DNA from: Diprion similis | Taxonomy: Eukaryota; Arthropoda; Insecta; Hymenoptera; Diprionidae | Assembly (NCBI RefSeq): GCF_021155765.1 | Contig: NC_060108.1 | Span: 27,268,025 to 27,332,024 of the forward strand | DNA: 64,000 bases | Direction: 5' to 3' | Part shown: in pieces, positions 41,077 to 53,900 of the stretch | Numbering within the stretch: the stretch's first letter is position 1 | How the letters are laid out: every line of letters starts with the position of its first letter | Translations under genes and position numbers: made by a program | The notes under the pieces: model-generated | Databases searched by the model: none | What the model saw: only the letters and a program-made list of their open reading frames with translations | What the model was told of the DNA's origin: nothing

Positions 41077-44000
41077 CTGAAAATAGGGGACTCGTGTAAG
41101 GCTAAGAATTAGCTTTCTTTAATCAACGGTTGAAGAATAAATTCAAAACAATGAGAATTTCTTCCTCATCAGTAAGTACACTTCAATTTATCTTGGTCGT
41201 ATGACACTAGATGTTTTATAGCAGCATAGATCATACTTTAAATATAAATTTTCAAACCGCGTAAAATGCATAGTTAATCAAGCGTATCGGGGTGTGAGAA
41301 AAATTTGAGACAGGATAAAATTTCCTACGGTGTAAAATGACAGTCCGCTTTGTGGATTACTAGAGAAGTTCATAATGCTGTGTAGAAGCAAAGCGGGGTG
41401 ATTTTGCGAATATCCTGAAATTTTAAGCGGGACAGAAAAAGCAACGGCTTCTTTCACACAAGCAGAGAGTTGTTTCGGTGGTTGCGTGGCCCAGTAGTTG
41501 TAAAATGGAACGACTGACTATATGTCCCGGTCGAAAATAGATCGAATCTAATTTGGCGCCCGTGAACCAGCCGCAGACCAGCCGAGCGCAGTTTGGCTGG
41601 CCAAAGCAAGCGCTGCAAGAACCAGGCAGGCTGGCCGAAACTGATTTGACAAAAGTTGGTGACTACGGGCGATGTTGTTGCAGATGCGAATTTCCGATTC
41701 TTTCGGGAAATTCCGACCGGGAACCCGAAGTATTCAGCGGCATGCGTAATACCTGAAAGCCTTGGTACCGCACGCGTCGTTTGCGGGAATCTTAAAACAC
41801 ACAGCATCCGTTTTCACGCGTAGCACTGGAACACTTGCTAGTTGACCACTTGGCATTTAATCAAATTACCCACGCGGTTTTGTTTTTGTACAGCAATAGT
41901 TTGACGAGACCGAGTCCCAATCTCATGGGTGGTGTGAAATATGTGAAGAGCATTCTGCTTTCGAAAGCCCACTCATCTTAAATTAAACTAGACGGTAAGA
42001 ACTGGGATCCCTTCTCGAAGTATAGAAGGTGGAAATTGTTTGAAAACTGCACCCTCCTACAGAGAGGCTCGAATTATAGACGGTCAAAATTAGTTTTTCT
42101 GTTCCACACTCCGCATATTTGATATCTCAAGTACCGTTAAACTATTTCCGTTCAAATCTTTATTACGGCTCTTGATTGGCTATACTATCTCAAGTGCGAA
42201 TAACGTTAACTATTATTCAACACTGTGTTTTCGATACAGAGGATCGAAGGCTAAGAAATTCGGATGGAATCAAATATTATTATTTAGAAGAATTTGCATG
42301 TTTTCAATTATTATGGATCCTACTTGTAGTTCGGAGCTAACAACGGGCTTTTGTTTGTCATTTTTGCCAATTGGATGTCATAATTTTTTCGCTTATTCGT
42401 AAGCGAGGGTAGTTAACGCAATGGTCGAAGAATATTGATTCCTCTTTACAGTACCCAAGAGCAGAGATTTAAAAATTGACGGATCAGTTCTTAGAGAAAC
42501 GTATTCTGTAAAATTTGTGATTTTCACAAGTAAAGAAAGAGCATTCGCAGACATCACTATGATTAATTTTAGAAAAAATTCGACGTCTCGATTTATAGAC
42601 GACAAGGGAAATAATAAAATAAGAATATAAGCGCCGAGTTGGCGGCGACGAAGCGGCGGGGTTTGAGACGTTTGTCACCGACGCGCTAGAAACTGAACCA
42701 ACGATTATTTTTACCTCTTGGCAAGAAGGTTTGACAATCGGCGCAATCAGTATTTGATAAATGAAATCCCCTGTCAACGCTCCGTAGTAGCGGGGTGGAA
42801 TGAAGGGTTGATCATTTGACTTCGACGTCACAGATTTTCTCCGTTACTGTACAGTCATCCATATGTCTATACGGGTCGACAAGATTTCGATGTAAACGCA
42901 TTCCTGCCACGTACCCAGAATCACTACACCCTACCCTGACGCAAGTCTGCACTCGACCCATATTCTGTATATCGTCGCTTCAGATCGCAATGCTCCGAGA
43001 TTCCATTGACGCAGAATCAAAAAAGCTGAGTTTTGGGTCCATTGCATAACCCCGGAACGCTTTTTATGCCCTGTCGAGTATTTTCCTAATCACCACTTGC
43101 CTGATCCCGGGATCCTACAGATCGTTTTATCCTAGGTAACGAAAATAATGACTCATAACCCCCGACACCTACTTGATGATCAGCTCGTAAGCTTGTAGCT
43201 TGGCATCGAAGGCGTAAGAGCTATGTCGGAAAACATCACGGCCAAAATTACTCTGGTTAATATGGTAGGCGCGCTGAGATTGACGTAGTAAACCAGTACC
43301 TAGACAATACGCGGATCACTAATTGCCCCATTGCAACTAGCATCCGACACGAATAAATGGCGGATATCCTGTGCTCGAAATTGATCTCCTCATTATGTAG
43401 TCCTGCTCTCTTTCTCGAAGTCTTTAAACGTGGATCGCCGGTGTCACCTCTCTTTCAGCCAGCTCCCGGGACGTCGTATTATTAAGTAGCCTCCCGCACG
43501 AGGCCAAGTCATTAGGAGTTAGGACCCCAGAGGGGGGCCCGTTCAACGCTCGTTTAACGGATGAGCGACCGAGCGGTTTAGCATAGATGCGCCAGCAAGC
43601 GAGAGCAGCACCGAAATATATCCCTCATTCCGATATATGCACAGTATTTTCGATCTATGGCGGCTGTTTGATATTTGTCAAATTCTCAAGGTACCCCAAA
43701 ACCGATTTCATTTTTCAGTAAAATTGACCTCTTGCAGTATCGGATTTGTTTTTAAAGCTTATAACATGCGAAAAACATTTCAACACTGATGTAGAAACCA
43801 AAGCCATCCGACTCAAATGACCACGGATCTGCAGTACAGGATGAATCACACGCGAGTATCTAACGTCAGACTAAATTTCCAGTCTTGATGTCTATCTGTC
43901 CCCGGTTATTTGTGAGGCGGCCGGAAGCCCGCATGGAATGCTAAGAAAGCATTAAAAACGCCCCGTTTACTGCGTCACGTCTCAAGAATATCACGCGGTA

Positions 44001-46971
44001 TACTTTTGAGTATAATATGTAGGTCTGCAGAGTATACCCGTGAAATAATATTTTGTCTCTTCTCACAGTGTCGCCAAATATAGCTATAAATATACTCGAC
44101 ACTTTGCTGGGATTTTTTATTTTTTCGATCTTCCCCTTTCATTTTATTTTTTACTTCTTTTATCGCTAAGAATAGTCGGTGATTATTATTATTTATGCGA
44201 TGGGACGCAACCGGCCTTGAAGACTTTTTCAACATTATTACTATTATTATTTTTGTTGTTAATGCCATTGTGATTATTTCCACGGATTCAGTCATGACAA
44301 GTAAATTTTGTGGTATTCGTATACGTTGTTCTTTTGTACCCTATCGGTAAGACTCAATGTTACATAGGTATGTATTTCTGGCAGCGACAGTTCGTTACGC
44401 AGCTATAAATACAATAAATTCCCGTGAAATAAGTGTTACCGTGTCGACGTGGCGATGAGACATGTATTACAAGAATCTCCCTCCCACAAACAATCCCGTA
44501 ATAACTTGGCCCATTATTTTCTATTCGTTTTCGCGTGCAGCGCATAATTGTCGTGAAGGTTCAAATTTCACTCCGGTAGGTACCGGGGTAATTGTGTACC
44601 TATAACGATGAGTCGCAGCATCCCGCGGTCATTAAAATTTGTGCGAGTACATTGAAATAGGCGAGGAGAGGCCACGTCGATGGAGTTTTGTTACATAACG
44701 AGTTAAGGAACCCAGAGGTACGCGGGCGACGCGCACGTAAAGAAAACCGCGAGAGCGACGAGGAGCCGAGTCGAAACAGACAAGAAGATAGAGCGAGGGA
44801 GTCCAAATTTAGCTGGTGCAGACATTGTTTTAGAATCGGTGATATCGATTACAAAATCTAATTATCTAATGCGCTAATCTATTTTACTACTACGTGTACT
44901 CATTGGAGGCTCGCCAAGCTTTTTTATTCGGATCTCCACGTCACGCGATAGCCAGGCGCTAGCGCTATTTTGTTATTTGCATGTGAGGATACGGGAAATT
45001 TTTAATATAGCACGCATTTTGGATTCGAGAATTGGCGAATTGCATCGAATCGCTTGACTTCGTCGCTTCCGACACGTGTACGTAGCCTATTCCGTATTCA
45101 GAGATTACGTATGAACTTGTAAGTGGGTGCAATACCACTCAGTGTAGCCGTAGCTTGAAGCGAATTGACTTGAAACCGATGTTCAACAATTAGCTAAATC
45201 CTGTAAAGGATCTAAAAATGTAAACCTATTAACGAGAAAAAAGAATATCTCAATTGACGGAAGTCTATATACTACGCGTGATATCAAACTCACAACTCGA
45301 TGTTCGTACGAGTGATTTTTTCAAAATAAATCCAAGGTGAAAGATATTTTAAGCGAAATTTGATACTTGCGGAGTTAGTGTTGCGTACAGGAAAGTTCGC
45401 AACATTGGACTACCGGTCGGTGGTGAGATTATCAAGATGGTATCAGATTTTGACATTCGGATTTTACTACTTTCAATTACGGGGCAGGAATTCGAGTCGA
45501 GGAAAAGATTACGCCGTTTAATTTGTTTGGTTCTCTGGGCGAACAGTATGCATCTAGCGATGAGATGAAATCGTAAGGAATGAGAAGACCAGATTATAAC
45601 TTAAGAGACGCGAGATGGTCTTAAGGTCGGCACGCGTTTGTCGGTCACCTCTACTCGTCAATCACGAAAATTGGCGAGCTAACCTAATTGCTCTATATCG
45701 CGAATCTGTCGACTACATTAGATTTCGGTGTCAGAGGTTAGTATGTCCGAACAGCGAAGCCAAATCAATCGAAGCTGGCAAGTGGTAAATTAAATTTCAA
45801 CAGACAGTCAGCGGGTGGATGGATGGTCGATCGTAGGGTGAATTATGAAGACTTGTGAGATTAAAAGTTAAGACAGAAATCGTACCTAAGTTGATTTTCA
45901 GGGTATTCCTCAAGGTGCGACGTCTTCAGAGGTACCGGCACGACTTGATCGGGCGTCTCGACGCCTGGCGTTTCCCACTCTCCTTAGGGTTACCCCTTCC
46001 CTCCTTGTCACGAGGCCTCGGTTACACGCGATTCTGGGTAATTTATGCTTCGTGCGTAGGCGTTTGTTGATTTCGAGGCCAATTCAGATGAGTAGAAAAA
46101 ATCCAGCGATTTCAGTTGGATGTGTGAATTGGTATTAGTGTGCACGAGCGTACGTGCGTGTGCGTGTGGAAGGGGGGCACTGGTATCATCAACAATTTTT
46201 ACGGATAATGCAAGATTTATTTTCAATATAAAACACTAATTTTAGATCTCGTTTCAGGTGTCTCTGCACGTACCTTTGATCTGTTTGCTAAACCTGGTAA
46301 GCGATGAGTAAACCTCGATTTACGGGCTCCATCCGGTTGGACTCAGCAACAGGAATTCGTCACCAAATTCCCAGAAATTCAAAAACAGAAATTAAACAAG
46401 GAACAGTTATAGCTATTGCGACAAAGAATAAGTTAGGTTAAGGAGCTCTGGAAAGGTGCTCTCTAGTGTAATGACATAGAATTCCATATGGAAGCCATCA
46501 GTGAAACTGTATTTACGAATAACTTTTCGAATGCGGAAGAATTGCCATATGAAGAGACGTTTGGACTGCAATGCAGCACTACCACATCCTTGAATGGCGA
46601 ACAAAACATATGGAATAACCATTAGGAAGACAACCTACGTGAATTCTTGTTGGTATCTGTTTGCACGACTGGCATCTAGACCATATCTCTTCCAATTCCC
46701 AATATGAATGCTTATATTCCCAACGATCGGTTCGTAGAATTCTATAAGATATAAGGACGTCTCATATTAAAAAACTATTGGATTACAAGGAGAAGAAACA
46801 CAATCATACGATTGTGGAAAAACACATACGACTCACTGGAATACAGTGAGAATATTGCGTAATTGCGCGAATAAGCCGCATGTCCGACTCCTTAACTGAT
46901 GGTTTTATGATGTTCTGCATGCCCTGATTTTATCGATTCTGGATAATGCTGGATAGATTCTGTAATGCGCT
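41077..46971. other. Upstream region of the myofilin-like gene; no gene recognised
   Basis: About 5.9 kb that should contain the promoter and first noncoding exon of the minus-strand muscle gene. I could not place them. A minus-strand open stretch at 42,715-42,831 reads PFIPPRYYGALTGDF and ends at a donor-like GAG|gtaaaa, but its phase does not fit the muscle-gene exons. The rest is ordinary noncoding sequence on inspection. Confidence 0.5.
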
Positions 46972-47165
46972 AGTTCGACGTAATTTTGCGAAAGTAATCG
47001 ATTGGGCCCTTTGGATTTTTGGTAAAAATTTCAACCATCCTGAAAAATGGTGGAAATAATACTTTGATGCACTATTTCAACGTAATTTTTTCAGAGGAAT
47101 CCAATGCGCACAGTCCAAATACGCTGCAAGCAACGAATCAAAACTTCTTGCCAAAAGGTATCAAA
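46972..47165. repeat. Degraded satellite pieces at the array edge (left of insertion)
   Basis: The words gacgtaattttgcga and aatcgattgg at 46,978-47,007 match the satellite unit. They pass directly into ccctttggatttttgg, which implies a deletion of about 200 bp inside a unit. The next part, to about 47,165, follows the consensus at moderate identity, including cagtccaaata, gctgc and aagcaacg. These are old, diverged monomers outside the homogenised array. Confidence 0.75.
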
Positions 47166-47590
47166 TTCGTAACTAGGTTTTCAGATTGACGGGAAAGGAA
47201 AGTGACAAATTCAGAGCTACAAAGTTCTTGTTTTAATCCAGTTAGACTTTATTTAATATGCCTTAATTCTAGTACAAGTGTTCACGTGTCAGTGTATAAT
47301 ACGTGAATAAGTTGCCAGATAACATAAAAATAAATAAAGATAAAGTATAAAGAAATTATTGAACATTCCATAACAATGCTAACCACTATATTGGCGTAGA
47401 AAGTATAATCCATATCACCTTTCGCAGCGTATCGAAAGTAATATATGACACAGTAATAATTGTGGTTTGTAAGCATGTGTCAAGCTCCGTCCTGCGCACA
47501 GGTCCAATGTACTTCTGCAAGTGAAAATATGTATAACATTGTACTGTTTTACGTAACCTGGGTTTTAATAAATAGCGGAATGAATTTCTG
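47166..47590. other. Non-satellite insertion splitting a degraded monomer
   Basis: About 425 bp without similarity to the 312-bp unit. It lies between a first half (ends near 47,165) and a second half (starts near 47,590) of a diverged monomer. No terminal repeat, coding frame or poly-A tail was recognised, so I cannot say whether it is a mobile element. Confidence 0.5.
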
Positions 47591-47760
47591 TGTGTTTTCT
47601 TCGTGCATCCTCAGCTGTAGGTCCTTCGCTCTTTTCCATGTCTTTTCTGCGTTGCTTAGGGTCCAATTCGTTTCCAAAGATTCACATGAATGGGTTCTGA
47701 GACAAAAGATGTTTTGCTCGAAAAAAATAAGACTAACTCCTTTAAATTACCAGTAAAGAT
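47591..47760. repeat. Degraded satellite second half (right of insertion)
   Basis: It follows the consensus second half through cgctcttttccatgt, cttagggtcca, ggttctgagac and aaataagactaactcc, with many substitutions. It continues the monomer interrupted at 47,165. Confidence 0.7.
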
Positions 47761-47938
47761 TTTATCGGATTTGAACAATGATGGTCACATGGTAATTCAA
47801 GTTAGCATTAGGTGCAGCGGAAAAATTTCAATGTAAAACTACTCCTGCTATCAGGAGAACACATGAGCCGAGGGAGTAGCTCAAAACCAGGAACTGACGA
47901 ATGGATTAGTTGTGATGTTGATCCCGTACGCATGAACC

Positions 47939-50900
47939 CCATAACCCCTTTGAATTTTTGACAAAAATTTCAATGACTGTGAAGAGTGCTGCAATTATTT
48001 CTTTATGACACTATTCCGACGTGATTGAGCAAGAGAAATCGATTGGTCGCAGTCCCAATAGGCTGCGAGCAACGCCTGAAAAGTTACAGCCAAAAAACTG
48101 CTTATTTTCATCGTCATTTCTCTGCTGTTGATCCTACGCTCTTTTTCATGTGATTTCTGAGTTCCTTGGGGTCGAATTACTCTAGACAGGGTCATACCAA
48201 TCGATTCCGAGACGAAAAATTCTCGGCTCCGAAAATGGAGGAAAAACTAAGGCTAACCTCTTTGGATTTTTGACGAAAATTTCGACGTCTTTGAAAAGTG
48301 TTGAAATTAATTCGTTGAGGCACTATTCCGACGTAATTTTGCGAGAGAAATCGATTGGTCGCAGTCCCAATAGGCTGCGAGCAACGCCTGAAAAGTTACA
48401 GCCAAAAAACTGCTTATTTTCATCGTCATTTCTCTGCTGTTGATCCTACGCTCTTTTTCATGTGATTTCTGAGTTACTTGGGGTCGAATTACTCTAGAGA
48501 GGGTCATACCAATCGATTCCGAAACGAAAAATTCTCGGCTCCGAAAATGGAGAAAAAACTAAGGCTAACCCCTTTGGATTTTTGACGAAAATTTCGACGT
48601 CTTTGAAAAGTGTTGGAATTAAATCGTTAAGGCACTATTCCGACGTAATTTTGCGAGAGAAATCGATTAGTCGCAGTCCAAATAGGCTGCGAGCAACGCC
48701 TGAAAAGTTACAGCCAAAAAACTGCTTATTTTCATCGTCATTTCTCTGCTGTTGATCCTACGCTCTTTTTCATGTGATTTCTGAGTTCCTTGGGGTCGAA
48801 TTACTCTAAAGAGGGTCATACCAATCGATTCCGAAACGAAAAATTCTCGGCTCCGAAAATGGAGAAAAAACTAAGGCTAACCCCTTTGGATTTTTGACGA
48901 AAATTTCGACGTCTTTGAAAAGTGTTGAAAATAAATCGTTAAGGCACTATTCCTACGTAATTTTGCGAGAGAAATCGATTGGTCGCAGTCCCAATAGGCT
49001 GCGAGCAACGCCTGAAAAGTTACAGCCAAAAAACTGCTTATTTTCATCGTCATTTCTCTGCTGTTGATCCTACGCTCTTTTTCATGTGATTTCTAAGTTC
49101 CTTGGGGTCGGATTACTCTGAAGAGGGTCATACCAATCGATTCCGAAACGAAAAATTCTCGGCTCCGAAAATGGAGAAAAAACTAAGGCTAACCCCTTTG
49201 GATTTTTGACGAAAATTTCGATGTCTTTGAAAAGTGTTGAAAATAAATCGTTAAGGCACTATTCCTACGTAATTGTGCGAGAGAAATCGATTGGTCGCAG
49301 TCCCAATAGGCTGCGAGCAACGCCTGAAAAGTTACAGCCAAAAAACTGCTTATTTTCATCGTCATTTCTCTGCTGTTGATCCTACGCTCTTTTTCATGTG
49401 ATTTCTAAGTTCCTTGGGGTCGAATTACTCTGAAGAGGGTCATACCAATCGATTCCGAAACGAAAAATTCTCGGCTCCGAAAATGGAGAAAAAACTAAGG
49501 CTAACCCCTTTGGATTTTTGACGAAAATTTCGACGTCTTTGAAAAGTGTTGAAAATAAATCGTTAAGGCACTATTCCTACGTAATTTTGCGAGAGAAATC
49601 GATTGGTCGCAGTCCCAATAGGCTGCGAGCAACGCCTGAAAAGTTACAGCCAAAAAACTGCTTATTTTCATCGTCATTTCTCTGCTGTTGATCCTACGCT
49701 CTTTTTCATGTGATTTCTAAGTTCCTTGGGGTCGAATTACTCTGAAGAGGGTCATACCAATCGATTCCGAAACGAAAAATTCTCGGCTCCGAAAATGGAG
49801 AAAAAACTAAGGCTAACCCCTTTGGATTTTTGACGAAAATTTCGACGTCTTTGAAAAGTGTTGGAATTAAATCGTTGAGGCACTATTCCCACGTAATTTT
49901 GCGAGAGAAATCGATTGGTCGCAGTCCCAATAGGCTGCGAGCAACGCCTGAAAAGTTACAGCCAAAAAACTGCTTATTTTCATCGTCATTTCTCTGCTGT
50001 TGATCCTACGCTCTTTTTCGTGTGATTTCTGAGTTCCTTAGGGTCGAATTACTCTAAGGAGGGTCATACCAATCGATTCCGAAACAAAAAATTCTCGGCT
50101 CCGAAAATGGAGAAAGAACTAAGGCTAACCCCTTTGGATTTTTGACGAAAATTTCGACGTCTTTGAAAAGTGTTGGAATTAAATCGTTAAGGCACTATTC
50201 CGACGTAATTTTGCGAGGGAAATCGATTGGTCGCAGTCCCAATAGGCTGCGAGCAACGCCTGAAAAGTTACAGCCAAAAAACTGCTTATTTTCATCGTCA
50301 TTTCTCTGCTGTTGATCCTACGCTCTTTTTCATGTGATTTCTGAGTTCCTTGGGGTCGAATTACTCTAAAGAGGGTCATACCAATCGATTCCGAAACGAA
50401 AAATTCTCGGCTCCGAAAATGGAGAAAAAACTAAGGCTAACCCCTTTGGATTTTTGACGAAAATTTCGACGTCTTTGAAAAGTGTTAAAATTGAATCGTT
50501 AAGGCACTATTCCGACGTAATTTTGCGAGAGAAATCGATTGGTCGCAGTCCCAATAGGCTGCGAGCAACGCCTGAAAAGTTACAGCCAAAAAACTGCTTA
50601 TTTTCATCGTCATTTCTCTGCTGTTGATCCTACGCTCTTTTTCATGTGATTTCTGAGTTCCTTGGGGTCAAATTACTCTAAAGAGGGTCATACCAATCGA
50701 TTCCGAAACGAAAAATTCTCGGCTCCGAAAATGGAGAAAAAACTAAGGCTAACCCCTTTGGATTTTTGACGAAAATTTCGACGTCTTTGAAAAGTGTTGG
50801 AATTAAATCGTTAAGGCACTATTCCGACGTAATTTTGCGAGAGAAATCGATTAGTCGCAGTCCAAATAGGCTGCGAGCAACGCCTGAAAAGTTACAGCCA

Positions 50901-53900
50901 AAAAACTGCTTATTTTCATCGTCATTTCTCTGCTGTTGATCCTACGCTCTTTTTCATGTGATTTCTAAGTTCCTTGGGGTCGAATTACTCTGAAGAGGGT
51001 CATACCAATCGATTCCGAAACGAAAAATTCTCGGCTCCGAAAATGGAGAAAAAACTAAGGCTAACCCCTTTGGATTTTTGACGAAAATTTCGACGTCTTT
51101 GAAAAGTGTTGGAATTAAATCGTTAAGGCACTATTCCGACGTAATTTTGCGAGAGAAATCGATTAGTCGCAGTCCAAATAGGCTGCGAGCAACGCCTGAA
51201 AAGTTACAGCCAAAAAACTGCTTATTTTCATCGTCATTTCTCTGCTGTTGATCCTACGCTCTTTTTCATGTGATTTCTGAGTTCCTTGGGGTCGAATTAC
51301 TCTAAAGAGGGTCATACCAATCGATTCCGAAACGAAAAATTCTCGGCTCCGGAAATGGAGAAAAAACTAAGGCTAACCCCTTTGGATTTTTGACGAAAAT
51401 TTCGACGTCTTTGAAAAGTGTTGGAATTAAATCGTTAAGGCACTATTCCGACGTAATTTTGCGAGAGAAATCGATTAGTCGCAGTCCAAATAGGCTGCGA
51501 GCAACGCCTGGAAAGTTACAGCCAAAAAACTGCTTATTTTCATCGTCATTTCTCTGCTGTTGATCCTACGCTCTTTTTCATGTGATTTCTGAGTTCCTTG
51601 GGGTCGAATTACTCTAAAGAGGGTCATACCAATCGATTCCGAAACGAAAAATTCTCGGCTCCGAAAATGGAGAAAAAACTAAGGCTAACCCCTTTGGATT
51701 TTTGACGAAAATTTCGACGTCTTTGAAAAATGTTGAAAATAAATCGTTAAGGCACTATTCCTACGTAATTTTGCGAGAGAAATCGATTGGTCGCAGTCCC
51801 AATAGGCTGCGAGCAACGCCTGAAAAGTTACAGCCAAAAAACTGCTTCTTTTCATCGTCATTTCTCTGCTGTTGATCCTACGCTCTTTTTCATGTGATTT
51901 CTAAGTTCCTTGGGGTCGAATTACTCTGAAGAGGGTCATACTAATCGATTCCGAAACGAAAAATTCTCGGCTCCGAAAATGGAGAAAAAACTAAGGCTAA
52001 CCCCTTTGGATTTTTGACGAAAATTTCGACGTCTTTGAAAAGTGTTGAAAATAAATCGTTAAGGCACTATTCCCACGTAATTTTGCGAGAGAAATCGATC
52101 GGTCGCAGTCCCAATAGGCTGCGAGCAACGCCTGAAAAGTTACAGCCAAAAAACTGCTTATTTTCATCGTCATTTCTCTGCTGTTGATCCTACGCTCTTT
52201 TTCGTGTGATTTCTGAGTTCCTTAGGGTCGAATTACTCTGAGGAGGGTCATACCAATCGATTCCGAAACAAAAAATTCTCGGCTCCGAAAATGGAGAAAG
52301 AACTAAGGCTAACCCCTTTGGATTTTTGACGAAAATTTCGACGTCTTCGAAAAGTGTTGGAATTAAATCGTTAAGGCACTATTCCGACGTAATTTTGCGA
52401 GAGAAATCGATTAGTCGCAGTCCAAATAGGCTGCGAGCAACGCCTGAAAAGTTACAGCCAAAAAACTGCTTATTTTCATCGTCATTTCTCTGCTGTTGAT
52501 CCTACGCTCTTTTTCATGTGATTTCTGAGTTCCTTGGGGTCGAATTACTCTAAAGAGGGTCATACCAATCGATTCCGAAACGAAAAATTCTCGGCTCTGA
52601 AAATGGAGAAAAAACTAAGGCTAACCCCTTTGGATTTTTGACGAAAATTTCGACGTCTTTGAAAAGTGTTGAAAATAAATCGTTAAGGCACTATTCCTAC
52701 GTAATTTTGCGAGGGAAATCGATTGGTCGCAGTCCCAATAGGCTGCGAGCAACGCCTGAAAAGTTACAGCCAAAAAACTGCTTATTTTCATCGTCATTTC
52801 TCTGCTGTTGATCCTACGCTCTTTTTCATGTGATTTCTAAGTTCCTTGGGGTCGAATTACTCTGAAGAGGGTCATACCAATCGATTCCGAAACGAAAAAT
52901 TCTCGGCTCCGAAAATGGAGAAAAAACTAAGGCTAACCCCTTTGGATTTTTGACGAAAATTTCGACGTCTTTGAAAAGTGTTGAAATTAAATCGTTGAGG
53001 CACTATTCCGACGTAATTTTGCGAGAGAAATCGATTGGTCGCAGTCCCAATAGGCTGCGAGCAACGCCTGAAAAGTTACAGCCAAAAAACTGCTTATTTT
53101 CATCGTCATTTCTCTGCTGTTGATCCTACGCTCTTTTTCGTGTGATTTCTGAGTTCCTTAGGGTCAAATTACTCTAAAGAGGGTCATACCAATCGATTCC
53201 GAAACAAAAAATTCTCGGCTCCGAAAATGGAGAAAGAACTAAGGCTAACCCCTTTGGATTTTTGACGAAAATTTCGACGTCTCTGAAAAGTGTTGGAAGT
53301 AAATCGTTAAGGCACTATTCCGACGTAATTTTGCGAGAGAAATCGATTGGTCGCAGTCCCAATAGGCTGCGAGCAACGCCTGGAAAGTTACAGCCAAAAA
53401 ACTGCTTATTTTCATCGTCATTACTCTGCTGTTGATCCTACGCTCTTTTTCATGTGATTTCTAAGTTCCTTGGGGTCGAATTACTCTGAAGAGGGTCATA
53501 CCAATCGATTCCGAAACGAAAAATTCTCGGCTCCGAAAATGGAGAAAAAACTAAGGCTAACCCCTTTGGATTTTTGACGAAAATTTCGACGTCTTTGAAA
53601 AGTGTTGGAATTAAATCGTTAAGGCACTATTCCGACGTAATTTTGCGAGAGAAATCGATTAGTCGCAGTCCAAATAGGCTGCGAGCAACGCCTGAAAAGT
53701 TACAGCCAAAAAACTGCTTATTTTCATCGTCATTTCTCTGCTGTTGATCCTACGCTCTTTTTCATGTGATTTCTAAGTTCCTTGGGGTCGAATTACTCTG
53801 AAGAGGGTCATACCAATCGATTCCGAAACGAAAAATTCTCGGCTCCGAAAATGGAGAAAAAACTAAGGCTAACCCCTTTGGATTTTTGACGAAAATTTCG

